A stretch of DNA of 64,000 nucleotides from Guyanagaster necrorhizus (GCF_019112545.1 NW_025064891.1:399311-463310); one strand, 5' to 3'. Positions 34,479 to 46,396 are shown, numbered from the stretch's first letter. Notes: a model not told the origin generated them from the sequence alone. A program made the numbers and translations.

Positions 34479-36108
34479 ATGTCTCCATCTCTGCGTCAGC
34501 GTTTCTTCTTGAAAACTAAGGATTCTCCGTCGCAGTCGCTGCAGCATTCGCAGGATGCATCCGGAAGTACTGGCAGTTCCTGTATTTCATGTTTCTATTG
34601 CTCAATATATATAATCTTCATTTAGCGACGTTAACCCCAGAGTCGGATCCTCAGACAGACTCGAGCGCTCTCAGTGCCCTCTCTTCAGAATCTTCTGTAT
34701 CCGATAGAGACAACGACGCATCCCTGAACACTACGCTTGCCAACATTCATCGCGTTCCGTTTTATCGGCGCAGAAGCAGCAAGTCAGATGCAGCTCTGTT
34801 TTCTTCCATCATCAAGCCTCCCACACGTCGCAGACGCGCAAAACCATCTTTCCTTTCTCGTGTCGTCCATAGAGTCGTTCCCTGCGTACCCGATTCCAGT
34901 GCTCCCCAGCCAGATTCCGATACGCCACCCTCCGATCCATTAGCTGCTCAGCGATCTCAATTTCCCAATCATCTCAACCGATCTTTACCTTCTGATGTCG
35001 CAAATCAGCCTGTTAATACCCCAGCCATAGATTCTCCTTCTCTAATGGCTCAAGCACAGGAGGACTCCGATGTCATCGTACCACCACCTCCCAGCGTCTA
35101 TCTGTTGCCTCAGGACGAGACCGACGGTGTCACCTCGGGTGCGGTCCAGCCCCCAGGTTCTACCGGAGAACCTATTGCACGAACGCCTACTAGAGACACT
35201 GATGATTCAGAAGCCACTAGTTATATGGACGATGATGGAGATGATACACAAATTGATATGCTGGTTGAAGAGGATCGTCTGATCAGGAATGGCGGATGTG
35301 GAATACCCATCGGGCCGGTACATATTGCCTTGCTTTCGTTTAATATTCAGTGCTTATGCGTTTCTTCATCGACGCTCAGGACGGTATGCCCCAGCCCCTT
35401 CTACCACCCATAGCTCCTCATCATGTCGGACGCAAGTGTTTAATTCTCGACCTTGATGAGACTTTGGTGCATAGCAGCTTTAGGGTGACTTAACTCTTTT
35501 CTTCTGTAATCGCTCTGATTATTACTGAGTGTAGCAGGCCGTGCAAAACGCTGATTTTATTGTCCCCGTCGAGATTGAATATACTTGGCATCAGTTCCAT
35601 GTGTTGAAACGGCCAGGAGTTGATGCTTTTCTTAAGAAAATGGGTGAACTGTACGAGGTCGTCGTGTTCACGGCGAGTTTAAGCAAGGTAAGTTCTGTCA
35701 GGCCTTGCCGCTGCCTTAACTAACGTTGCCTTTCAGTATGCCGATCCCGTCTTAGATAAATTGGACATTCACCAGGCAGTGGCCCACCGCCTGTTCCGAG
35801 AAAGTTGTTATAGCCATAACGGTAACTACGTTAAAGTGCGTTCGTACTTTATATGTGTCCCTCTCAACCCTGCTCAACCCTGTGGAACCTTTCAGGACCT
35901 CTCTCAATTAGGGAGAGCTATCACAGATACCATAATTCTGGATAACTCCCCTGCCTCTTATATCTTTCATCCTAACAACGCGGTTCCTGTCTCCTCATGG
36001 TTCAATGACCCACACGACGCAGAGCTGGTGGATCTCATTCCTTTTCTGATTGACCTCACCTCGGTACCTGATGTTAGAGGTATTTTGAATCCCGCTCGAT
36101 GTCAATGA
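34479..36108 (+). CDS. PSR1/NIF-type phosphatase, copy 2
   Basis: This is a paralogue of the gene at 23892-25714. Start [20 protein letters not shown] at 34479 is followed by a short intron that joins SGSS to STLTPESD. The disordered N-terminal half is shorter, but it keeps the cationic patch [16 protein letters not shown] and the motif [19 protein letters not shown]. The catalytic domain has [96 protein letters not shown] and ends LNPARCQ. Introns after GIPIGP, HSSF(R/K), ASLSK and NYVK occur at the same codons in both copies. The two genes therefore come from a duplication after the introns were in place. The substrate is unknown. Psr1-like plasma-membrane stress signalling is the family inference. 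Confidence 0.87.
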
Positions 36109-36410
36109 CACGCGACGTGTTTACCACATACGTACGCGTACTTTCCAGCAGTTGGTGGCCTACGACACCGTCCATTCATTGCATATTTCGTAATTTATTC
36201 TGGGGTCTTTGTTGAGTTGCTAGTGCCTATCACGTATATACACCTTGCTTTACATATGTAGCCTTCTTACAGTATTGTATCAACACCGTTGCAACGATTC
36301 CACGGCCTTTCGTGATGAGCGGTAATTATTAGTGAACGCTACACAGAGCAACTAAAACTATAAGTAGGCAAGTGCTAGGCTTCAAGCTTCAATCTATATA
36401 AAAGCCCAGT
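36109..36410. other. Convergent spacer after PSR copy 2
   Basis: This 302-bp tail-to-tail interval presumably holds two 3' UTRs. Nothing else was seen. Confidence 0.5.
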
Positions 36411-38968
36411 CTATTTTCCATGCTCCGATTTGCTCCAAGACGTACCCTCCTTCCTGGACCTTTGATCATGCGCTCCTGTATTACGCAATCCCGACCGACC
36501 GTTCTCTGATGCATCAGAACGAGATGAAGTTCCCTCCTGATTATTCCAAGGTTCCCGCTTTCTTCCTCCCTCCCAGCCTTGTTTCGGCGGCCGACGATTG
36601 TCTGAGTCGTAGGTAAGAGGCGGTCTCTCCTGGTTATTCCAAGATCGCCGCCTCCTTCCTTCTTCCCAGCCCTGTTTTGGCGGTTGGCGGTCGTCTGAGT
36701 CGTAGGTACGAGGCGGGCTCCTCTGCTTATCCCAACCTTGGCCCTTTTTGCCTCGTTCCCAGCTTCCTCTCTCAGGCCGACGGTTGGCCCGAGACCACCC
36801 GTAATCCTTGCCACGATATCTATCTTGTTTATTGGAGTTCCCCCCTCGATCTTGCTGTTTAGTAGCAACCCGCCCATACTCATCCTCATTGCGAAACTCC
36901 TCGGCAGCAGTTTTCTCAACATCTTCAACAAGAGGAAGCCCATCACCAGGTTCAGTGTCAGAACCTTCCTCTGAAATCACTCTTACTTGTACAGAGCTCG
37001 AGTCATAACTTTGTTGCTGGCGAAAGAATGTTGTCCCAAAAGTCCCGGCTGTCTTGTACTTGATTCCGCCCGAGAGGTAAGCGTCTACCTGCTTTTGAGC
37101 CACAGCGTCTGCGAATTTCGGTACTTCCTGTATTATAGTTGCAACTTCGGTACGGAGGCGCTGTTCTGCACCGCCATGTGATACTTGTATGTATTTCGCG
37201 GCACGAAGATCTTTTTCGTCGGGTAAAGGCACGTGTCCGTGCTGTACTTTGGCAAGAAGGTCGGGTGTGATGTCTAAACGCGGTCTGTAGCTAGACTTTT
37301 GGAGGAAAATGGCTGCACAAACCTCGGATATCTATAGGTATCGTGGTAGTAATTCCACTGAGAGAGACGAAATTCATCTGGCCTGAAGGGACCACTTCCA
37401 CGATTCGAGCACTCCGCTTTTCAAAGTTTCTGGCACATGCGTGCTTCGGGTAGGAGAAGTGGCAGTCAGCGCCGACAAAATCTGCCATGGTTCTTACTCA
37501 CCATATGGACATACTCTTCGTTTGATTTAGCTGGGTGAAAAATTATGACATTCCCACAGGGAGTAATGTCACTCTCGAAGAAGGCTGGAATCAAGGAAAT
37601 CAGGGATAACTTCAGGGAATGGGTCAAGACTGACTGGAATCCGAGGAGATTATAACAGCTTTGACTTTCTGATCGTAGGCGAGGTCAGCTTGGGATTTTA
37701 CGACGCGCGCTGCCACGGTTTTTCTGTAGAGACCATCAAGCACTTCTTGAGACATTTCACCATCAGAGGTGTATATTACAGCCTTGCCTGATGATGCTAC
37801 AAGGATGCGCGTTAGGTGCGAAAGTCTGATGCCGAGAGATGAGACGTTACAGATGATGTCTGCTATATAGGTCCAGAAGCTATCCTCCAAGTTGTTGACG
37901 CCATCATCGGCAGGTAAGAATGAAAGACTTGGTGGGATGTTCCTGCGAAATGGTGCATCAGTCAATAACACACTACCATCTTCACAAGCACATAATCTTA
38001 CCATGTTTGAAAGTAACACTCGACGAAAGAGACAGCCCTTTCGTAATTCCAATTTAACTTTTCTTCGATGTTCGTTAGGCAGATGATCGGTGTTCTCTCG
38101 GAGGAAGGAATATAATGTGTTCTCGGAGTGCCCATCGTTGCTCTTGGATTAAATCTAGCGAGTGCCTCGAGAAGTCTGGAAAGATAGGTTATGTTAATTG
38201 CATGCGAAAAATTCTGGGAATGACATACGTTGTATCGGGCTCAAAATTACAAAGAATGAGTGACTTGCATTCATAAACATCATAACATGATAGTGCAGAG
38301 GTGACAGTATCAAGTCCAGAGATCAATACACTGGTTTAATGTCAGAATGAAGAGAAGCATAAGCCTGGGTAGACGCACACATCTGCTGTTCGGGCTTTTT
38401 CTGACACTTCAGCTGTATCAACGAGCTCGACCGCCCACGTATCTTTGGCCCGTAAGAAAGTATGAACATCTCTAGCAGTAGATACTTCTTTGAATAGGAC
38501 AATTATCCTGGACACTCCTGGTTCGGAAGGAAGCTTGTCGATTAGGTCGGCAATGGCGCTGCGTTGGTCATTTTCCGATACACTGGCTGCAATAACCGAA
38601 CGTCCGAGATTGGCTGCCTGGACAGTTTCTAAGATTGCAAGCGAAAGTGGCGTCGAAGAGTTATTCAAAGTTGCATGTTTAGACTTCTGAATGATCGTGT
38701 ACTATGAATGCGAGCCGATTTATTAAGTGAGAAACAGCACCTTTCCACGTATCTGGGACTCGTGCTTCTGACTTCCCTTTTCCAAGTCGTGTCGTACGCA
38801 ATGGGAAGTCCACAGCCGCCCTTCCCGGTTATGGTCCTGGCTTCTTACCACATCAGGAGCAATAAAACCAGTTTTTGAGAACGAACGAGTTCGATGTGTT
38901 GGAGGAGTGACTAGTCTCAAAGATGTGACTAGTCTCAAAGGTCGACGCGGGGAAAAAAAACGAAGCAT
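36411..38968 (-). CDS. Uncharacterised protein, probably mitochondrial, with Arg-rich repeat tail
   Basis: I cannot name the family. The N-terminus MLRFFSPRRPLRLVTSLRLV is Arg-rich with no acidic residue, typical of a mitochondrial presequence. The middle reads SLAILETVQAANLGRSVIAA, SRIIVLFKEVSTARDVHTFL, ADVVLISGLDTVTSALSCYD, ILCNFEPDTTLLEALARFNP and NIPPSLSFLPADDGVNNLED. The pattern of alternating beta and alpha segments faintly recalls a helicase C-terminal domain, but no diagnostic helicase motif is present. The C-terminal 200 residues are basic and Trp/Gly/Arg-rich, with about 31-residue repeats (YDSDDRQPPKQGWEEGRRRR). This could bind RNA. Six or seven short introns are inferred, and the junctions near 37300-37450 are the least certain. 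It is divergent from the next gene by 188 bp. Confidence 0.6.
36541..36770 (-). repeat. 93-bp coding minisatellite (about 2.5 units)
   Basis: Two well-matched 93-bp units (36541-36633 and 36634-36726) and a diverged third code 31-residue Trp/Arg/Pro-rich repeats. Each contains TYDSD, PPKQGW and WNNQE. The unit is a multiple of three, so copy number can change without breaking the frame. Confidence 0.8.
38895..38942 (-). repeat. 18-bp direct repeat in the presequence
   Basis: GACTAGTCTCAAAG occurs twice 18 bp apart and codes the doubled RLVTSLRLVT in the predicted presequence of the minus-strand gene. Confidence 0.7.
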
Positions 38969-39156
38969 GCTCGGAATCGGTCCGGCTTCCGGAGTTATTC
39001 TTCACGAGCACATGACATATGGGACATGTTCGATGTGACTGTGACAGTGGTACCTTCATTCATTTGCTGCATTTTCTATGTCGGACGGTATGTTTTTCAA
39101 TCTCATAGGAACTGTGGCTGAAATGAAGCTGTATAGAGACAAAATTTCATCGCACT

Positions 39157-40040
39157 ATGGCGGCCAAGAAGATCGTCTTCATCACTTTAACCGTGGCATT
39201 GAGCGTCGCCGTCATCGCCATCCTCATTTTTGCCATTCGAGAAATTCAAGCTAAACAGACAGCCGTCAGAAGAGATTTGTTTGTCGGTAACAACGGCACC
39301 AACGCATTGCTGAATTCGGATTCAGAAAAGGCGATTCACGACACATACTATCCGTCCACCACACCCTCTTCAACACCCCGCTGTATCGATGAACTCTCTA
39401 CAAAAGCTCATACTTCTACGCTTGGCAGGCTCTCTCGGGTTGTTGAACAAGATATTACACTCTCGCACTCCCGCACGTCTTCTGTTGACATTGCCTTTCC
39501 TTTGCTATCAACTTTCGCACATGTGGACGCAAACACCGCTACCGCAATGTTTATACAGGCGGGACTTCAGTGCATGTCAAGAAGAGGTGTACCCCGGAAA
39601 TTACCTCATGAAGAGTCGACTTCGCAGATAGCTTGTCTTCCCAAAGTATATCGAGTTCATCGATGACTTCTATTTCTACGGTAGCCACAGAATCCAGCTT
39701 TTCAGACGAGGATCACGAAGATGAAATCTACCCAGTTCACAGAGCGCAGACACAGAGTATGGAGATACAACGGGGCGCATTATTGACATTGGAAGTGTTA
39801 CGTGCGTCAGCTCTTGGTCCGGTCGCAGACACCCCGGAAGTCGTTATCTCTACCATTCCAGTCGACAAAGAAGCTCGATATGTATCTCTCAGCACGAATG
39901 CGAGCCTCTTCCATGTTCAAGCGCCGTCAATACTGGTTACACATCCTAGTACGAGCACCATTGAATCCAGCACGAGCAGTGTGTCTATTGACTTGGCCGA
40001 TTTTCCTCTCCCTCCTACGTCTGGCGTAGCACCAGTTTAA
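39157..40040 (+). CDS. Small single-pass membrane protein, Ser/Thr-rich
   Basis: The family is unknown. MAAKKIVFITLTVALSVAVI followed by AILIFAIREIQAKQ is an N-terminal signal-anchor: a short basic start and about 23 hydrophobic residues. The rest is Ser/Thr-rich with no domain I can identify, and with an acidic patch SSFSDEDHEDEIYPV. A 41-nt intron after CMSRR joins exon 1 to DSLSSQSISSSSM in frame. Without it, exon 1 stops early at 39666. The end SGVAPV is at 40040. The predicted length is about 280 residues. It lies downstream of a 188-bp divergent promoter shared with the probable mitochondrial gene. Confidence 0.6.
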
Positions 40041-40589
40041 AAACTGACGGTATCCACAGACGTCGCTACGGGTGGCCGCTTAGAATTTGACGATTCGGAG
40101 AAGCGGTCGTCTGTTGAGCAGTTCATCGTGCTCTACTGGAGTACCGCTGAGATGTAGGAGAGATCACGTTAATGATGCGCCTGTCTGTATGGTACTGGTG
40201 TGGTTTATGAAAAAATCTATCTATTTGCTTCATCGTCCCTGTCCCCGCTTTTTGACAGTACTTTTGCTGCCGCCTCCGCTCATACTAGTGAAGAAACTGA
40301 ATGGAAAGGGACGGTGTTGCCAAGGGCTGGGACGAATATCTGAATGCCGGATCAAGTTCACTTGCTTGCGCCATCTCCAGCCAGTATGCAGCTTGGCAAG
40401 CCGTTTTATAGACTCGTCACGTTGACTCGGCGGTAGCATAAAGACAAATGATAGTGGCTTGGGCACAGAATGTACAAGATGTTTGGGTGATTGCAAATGC
40501 TACAAAACAGTTAGAAATTACAAAGTTTACTTCCACCTAACCATCCCCTTCAATCAGTCCTTGGCCATGCCGGATGTTGGTATATGCTT
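40041..40589. other. Convergent spacer before MMS2
   Basis: This 549-bp tail-to-tail interval holds several short ORFs on both strands, none with a domain or plausible splice context. No gene is supported. Confidence 0.45.
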
Positions 40590-41165
40590 TCAAAACATGG
40601 AGCCCTCTGGGGGTTGTGGAAGCTTCCTGTTATGGAACGATGCCATCTCCCTACAATGCCAATTCTTAGTATCAGTGAGGAGATCGTAAAGCATGCGCAC
40701 TTTCTCATCTCCACGAGAACACTCTCGATACTGTGGTTGCGTGTCCACCCAGCCAACACAGGAAGTTTGGTCGGATCAACCAGGCCGTTCATCTGGTTGA
40801 CAAACGGCAGATTGACCTTCGATAGGAACTGAACAGTCGGAGCGCTATCAGGATAGCTCTCGCCACAAGTTATCTTAAGGCTGTAGATACGGTTCTCGTG
40901 CACGGTCTGCATAGTTGTGGGGGATCAGCATTTCATCCAGGCAGGAAAGCGCGACATACATGTCCTGGACCGATAATCGTGCCATTCCAGTTGCTCATCA
41001 TGATATCGTCGCCGTCCTCCAAACCATACGAGCACGACCCATCACCAATGCCCTTCTCACCCTTTTCAAGTTCTTCAAGTAGTCGAAAGTTTCGTGGGAC
41101 TATAGATATCGATTTCAGCGTCGCAGCATGCTAGAATGTGAATTAGTGAACTCACTCTTCGCCAT
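40590..41165 (-). CDS. MMS2: Ubiquitin-conjugating enzyme variant MMS2/UEV1
   Basis: MMS2 is a catalytically inactive E2 that pairs with Ubc13 to build Lys63-linked ubiquitin chains in error-free post-replication repair. The spliced protein reads [119 protein letters not shown] and ends QPPEGSMF. Where active E2 enzymes have the catalytic cysteine it has none, as expected for this variant. Exons are joined by three short introns, one of them four codons after the start. The length of about 140 residues matches the family. The gene is divergent from HSE1. Confidence 0.95.
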
Positions 41166-41379
41166 CGCAAGGAGAATGACAATGATCACTAGTTCGTAGG
41201 TAATGGGCAAAATACGTATGCTGAATTTCATCACATATTTGGTCCGAAAACGGGATTGTTTTCGGATATCCGTACAGCCACCAGCCTGAGTGCAACTCCT
41301 TACCGCATCTTCGACGTCCGCAGCTTCCTCTCTTCCTTTATAACATTGACCTTGTCAGAAAGTGCACTAAATCTCGTAA
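41166..41379. promoter_or_regulatory. Divergent promoter of MMS2 and HSE1
   Basis: This 214-bp head-to-head interval lies between the MMS2 start (minus) and the HSE1 start (plus). The call rests on geometry, and no specific site was identified. Confidence 0.5.
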
Positions 41380-44128
41380 ATGTTTGGTGGAGGCTCTACA
41401 AATCCATATGATGAGGTCGTCAGTGCGTCTACTTCCATACTGGTTACTTGCATATGGCCATACCTGACCACCAACCTTAACAGCCAATACGACAGATGAG
41501 AATCTGACGAGCGAAAATTGGGAGCTTATTCTCAATCTATGCGACAAAGTACAGGAGGAAGGCCAGGAAGGGTGCGTTATTTGTCGTTAGCGATATCACC
41601 GCTTACACGCCTCCCCAGGGCACGCAATGTCATGGCTGCTGTGCTCAAAAGGTTGGCTCACCGTAATCCAAATGTACAACTATATGCCCTGTCGCTGTCT
41701 GAGTCGCTATCTAAGAACTGCAGTATTGAGCTCCATAGGGAGATTGCGTCCAGAGCATTTACTCAGGGATTAGAGAAACTTATCACCGACAGGGTAAGCA
41801 CCTGTAGCATTATTGACTTCCGCGGATACTCATATGGATGTAGACAACACATGAGAAAGTACGTCGCAGGGCTCTAGGCTTAATCGCAATGTGGACAGCA
41901 GAGTTCGAGAGTGATTCCACTCTCGGTGTGATGGAGGACTGCTACAACAGTTTACAAGCGAAAAGTATATTGACCACGCTTTTTGCATTGTCCTTTCCAT
42001 TCAATCTTTTTCCAGATTACAAATTTGAAACACCGCAGGAGCCTCCGCCGCCAACTGTGGACGATGAAATTCGTCGAAAGGAGGAAGAGGAACTTCAGCG
42101 CGTCCTCGAAATATCTATGGAAGACAAGGGCGGACGAGACCAGTGGGCGCGGTACAACGATGTTGTGTCAAGTAGTGCAGGTGGATCTGGCTCTTCGCCA
42201 AGTCTACCTTGGGCATCCGGTTCCTCTAGTTCGTACCAAGCACCATCATCATCTTATGCAATACCGAGTTACTCGTCGGGCTATGCCCCTGCACGGACGC
42301 CGTCACCGAAGCAACAAGTGCAGCAATTTGGTACTGCCCCAGTGTCCTCTACTCCAGCGACCGTCTCACCTCCACAAACCAATATCGTCACCCGGGTTCG
42401 CGCACTACACACCTTCGAGCCCACGGAACCTGGGGAGCTTGGATTTGAAAAGGGCGATATCATCAAGGTGGTAGATCGTGGTTACAAAGACTGGTGGCGA
42501 GGCCAGCTTAAAGGAAGAACCGGAATTTTCCCCGTGAACTATGTGGTGCGTAGCCGTAGTTTCGAAGGATCCTGACCAATGACTCTCATCACAGGAGGCA
42601 ATGCCTGAACCTACTGCTGCCGAGTTGGGAAAAGAAGCGGAGCAGGAAGCAGCTGTCTTCGCCCAAGCTGTTAACGTCGAGAAGCTGCTTAACATGCTGC
42701 GATCACTGGATCCAGCCAAGGATAACCTTGCAGACAACGAAGAGATTCAGGTACGTATCTTTTATATTCTCAATTTCACCGTCAACAAGTCTTGTCACCG
42801 CAGGAGCTATATCGGTCGAGTATGGCTTTACGCCCCAAGATTGTTAAGCTCATTGACAAGTACAGTCAAAAGCGAGGTATACCTTTTTTTTTTCCCTTGC
42901 CCGCCGAGATCAGGACTAACGCGTATGGGTAGCTGATCTTGTATCAATGAACGAGACGTTCGTCCGCGCACGTACCATATTTGATCGTATGATGGAAGAA
43001 AGCCTCGCTCGTCACAGTGCGATGTATGAGCAGCCCCCTACCGCGGCATATCAACCCACAAGTCAATTTTCTGCGACACGTCCGGACTCTCGTGGACAGA
43101 CAGCGCCTGCCTCCTATACCTGGAATCAGCAACCTCAGCAGCACGCGTATGGCACGTACCCTCAGTATGCTGGACCATATGGCCCCCAGTCTCAATCTGT
43201 GGCTACCGCGTATGGCCCTCAGCCTTATGGGCCTCAGGGACCGTTGCCTTATCTTGTTCAAGGTCAAGGCCAATCGGGATCCCCTCCGGCTCAAGTGGTA
43301 GCTGCTCAGACACCGCAAAACTCTATTCCTGCCCAAGCGCAAGGAGCAATGTCGAACCAGACGCAAGGATCCATGCCTTCGGATTCTCAGGGAGCATTGT
43401 CTGCTCAAGTGCAAGGTGCCTTGCCCACGCAAGCACAAAGTTACATGTCCACAAAAACACAAGGGCATGTACCTGCACAAGCTCAAGCAGCACAAGTTTT
43501 AGGGCAGGCAGCACGGCAGGCCGACCAGGCTACGCAACCTCAGTCCCAAGCTCAGGTGCAACATCAGCAGCAAATCCACGGTCGTCAAGTAGCTGCTCCC
43601 TATGTTTACGATCCTACCGTGACTTATTCCGACCCGAATGTGCAAGCGTGGGCGCAGTACTACGCCAAAGGTGGGAAAGATCCTGCCGGCGGTGTTTACT
43701 TCATCTCCGTTCCTGGGGTGACGGACAATCTGCCGCCTCCTGCTACCCCTGCGCCTGAACCTGAATCTCAACCACTTCAGCATAAATCTCAGCATCAAAT
43801 GCAGACAAACGAGTATGGCTCCGTGGAGACGCTTTCATCGCCTTTCCCTACTAGAGATCAGCAACAGCAACCCGTCATAGAAAGCGAAGGGGGAAGAAGC
43901 CCAGTGGCTACTTCCTCTACACCGTCGTGGGTGTTGCCCAAAATGTCGTCACCACCAAAGCCCGCCGTTGGTGCCGGTTCCCCCGCCCCGGGTGGTGCTG
44001 AAATGGACGGCGGATACGGACGGTCACCGTATTATTCCTTGTCGGGTCATATGGCGGGGATCAGTATTAGTGGGGATCAGACACAAGGCTCTGCTCATGG
44101 GTACCAAGGAGTCGGTGCGACTGCATAA
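41380..44128 (+). CDS. HSE1: ESCRT-0 subunit HSE1 (STAM-like)
   Basis: HSE1 pairs with VPS27 to bind ubiquitinated cargo on endosomes and feed it to the ESCRT machinery. The order of domains is standard. The VHS domain begins MFGGGSTNPYDEVV, continues ENWELILNLCDKVQEEGQEG, NVMAAVLKRLAHRNPNVQLY and RRALGLIAMWTAEFESD. A ubiquitin-interacting motif has EEEELQRVLEISMEDKG. The SH3 domain has RALHTFEPTEPGELGFEKGD, DWWRGQLKGRTGIFPVNYV. A core helical region (NVEKLLNMLRSLDPAKDN, RPKIVKLIDKYSQKR, RARTIFDRMMEES) leads into a long Gln/Pro/Tyr-rich tail of about 370 residues. The tail is longer than in yeast and carries QAQG-type repeats. About five introns of 45-60 nt are placed. Confidence 0.93.
43310..43510 (+). 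repeat. HSE1: Gln/Ala-rich degenerate repeat in the HSE1 tail
   Basis: Degenerate units of about 30 bp code a pattern like AQAQGAMSNQTQGSMPSDSQ, with Gln-x-Gln-Gly recurring roughly every ten residues. Confidence 0.65.
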
Positions 44129-44650
44129 GGTGAGCTGAAGGCCCCGCTCTTATGATTAACTACCAGTCTGTGATCCATATATTTATGTTCATGATTACCC
44201 TTTGCAAATTGCAAAATTCTTCTGTCTGTCTGATCTTGAACTAGACAGGTTGTTTTATTTAAGCATTGGATGCATATGGTCATGGCTCAGTCGTAATTGG
44301 CCTCTCCGTGACGTTACCGCACAGTTGCTCGATGCCATACAAGATGCTGAGAGAGTCTCTATACCGTTCTATGTAAATTTTTCGTGCCGCCACATAGAGC
44401 CTATAAATAGTAATGTCCCACTAGCGTGACCAAGTTGCTCGCATCCCCGCTCCTTGGTTCAATCCTCCACTTCGGTCTTGGCTACCCTCATTGCTCACGG
44501 CTGCGTTTCTCTCTCTTTTTTCCTAGGCGACTTCCTTTCTGTATAGGATTCTACGTTTCTGTGAATACAGGTACGTTTTACATCCGAGGAGGCACATACG
44601 GTATTTCGAATTCCCGAAGGCGTTTTTAGTTTCTGTCGTCTCCTTGGGCC
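44129..44650. other. Intergenic with TATA-like element
   Basis: This 522-bp spacer between two plus-strand genes contains the TATA-like element at 44402 and a pyrimidine-rich 5' region. A 5' UTR intron (GTACGT near 44571) is possible but not demonstrable. Confidence 0.4.
44402..44409 (+). promoter_or_regulatory. TATA box candidate
   Basis: TATAAATA is a near-perfect consensus, about 240 bp upstream of the start at 44651. It would imply a 5' UTR of about 200 nt for the downstream gene. Confidence 0.45.
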
Positions 44651-46207
44651 ATGCAGTCACTAGCGTATCAAGACTTTGATTCAATTCCCTTTGCCCCAAT
44701 GTCATTTTCATCTCCGAAATCTTCATCTTCCTCGCCGTTGTCTGCCGCAGAGCAAAGCTGGTATGCTTCGAGCCCCCATCGGCCTGGACCCATCCCCAGT
44801 GACCTCGGTACACCTCACCTCAGAGACGAAGACATCATTGCAGGCATGTTGCTGGAAAATACTTGCAAAAGGTAAGTTTCTGATCCAAGCGCGAGCAGGC
44901 AGTGATGTGATATTCAAGCTAGAATTTCGTCTGCAACCATGACGAAATTAGAAGATCAGCGCATCGGTTTCTGCTCTCTTGATCTTCGATACCCCCCCAT
45001 AGATCCCCGCAGATCGCGTCGTCGCTGCATGAACTTTGGCTTCGGCAGAGAAGAGCTCCATCCTAAAACACCTGCACTTGTGCAGACCAAATACCAGCAC
45101 GAAGAAAGAGATGATACAAGTAGGTCTGTTTCTACGCCATTGGACACTTATACGGGAACGGAATCAGACCTTTCTCCGCTCAAAGACATCGAGTTTGAAT
45201 TACCCTGGCCACCTTCAATTGGACCCATGATTCGCCGCATGAAAAGTTCGCCATCCTTTGCGGAATCCTTGCACACGTTTAGCGGACACTGCACGACGGT
45301 GCCTGCTCGGTTATTCCGACATAACAGTTCCTGGAGCCGAATTGCATCTGAGCAACAACTCGGCACCCCCCACGAGGCGCTGCTCTCTTCAACCTTACAG
45401 ATTACTGACAGGAGAACGGATGGTCTTTTGCAGGAGCTGGAAGAGAGCATAGATCCCGAGTCTTTGATACTCAATGCGGTCAACACCAGCTGCGCTGCTC
45501 GCTGGCAGAAAACTCATCGAGCATCCAAGACAGATCCCCATCTGCCCTCTCATGTCCATCCTTGGAGCCGTGAGTCGCACGCTACACCGAAAAGCAGCCT
45601 ACCTCATGAACAGAATCACACAAATCCTGCATCGGCATCCGCTCACAACCGCATGCCAAGAATTATACGGCGGGTCGTTAGCTTGATGACATCTCCAAGG
45701 TTTGAGAACAGTATCCTCGCTCCGTCGCGAACTACCCACAAAATGCGGTCTTGGAGATTCATTCCATTGTCTGAGTCACAGTCAGAAAAACCGAAACCAC
45801 AACCCAAGTCCCAGCTACGTGGTCGGTCGATATCGATGGAATTTCAGAAGGGTCGATCCAGTGCCCACGGACGTTCTCTTTTCACCTCGTCATCGAGTAA
45901 CGTCAAAAAACCGTTTCATAAGTCCATTCTCTCCTTACCTCTCGCCGGGCTCCGCCCGTCCACTGGGAGCCAGATGGACTGCAATCCACCAATTTCCAAA
46001 CGGCCGGTGACCCAGGTTTGGCATCGTCCTGTTGTTCAAGATGCGGACAACAGCGTAATAGGTTTGACATCTTTCATAGACATCACCCCCGAACAGAGAG
46101 CGCGCAACAAATCTGCATATGCGGGTAGAGACCGGGTCCGCAACTTGTGGCAGAAAGCCAGCAACAGCATACTTGGTTGGGGAAAGACAGCCCGGAAGAA
46201 AACATAA
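44651..46207 (+). CDS. Uncharacterised Ser/Arg-rich protein
   Basis: The family is unknown. The start MQSLAYQDFDSIPFAPMSFS leads to a helix-like DEDIIAGMLLENTCKR. A 51-nt intron then joins it to ISSATMTKLEDQRIGFCSLD in frame. The long second exon is basic and Ser-rich with Arg patches (PRRSRRRCMNFGFG), and its most conserved-looking part is the C-terminus, GLTSFIDITPEQRARNKSAY with DRVRNLWQKASNSILGWGK. That tail could be an amphipathic or basic membrane- or nucleic-acid-binding helix. The total is about 495 residues. There are no membrane segments or catalytic motifs. Confidence 0.6.
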
Positions 46208-46396
46208 AAGAACAGACCCTCGTTCGTCTTGTATGATCTTAGAACCACCCATCATCCATTTTAGACATGTACATTTATTGTAATGTAATTAAGCTGTGTA
46301 TCCTCTTCACGAATTGCATACGCTTTCGTCACTGAGCTTGATCGAAGGAAACCATGAAAAGAAATACAGCACGTAGACATGGCAGCAGTACTAAAT

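Noticed and set aside
44390..44480. TGGTTCAATCC, like a tRNA T-loop
   Set aside because: No matching acceptor, D-arm or anticodon stem can be drawn around it, so it is a chance match in an intergenic spacer.
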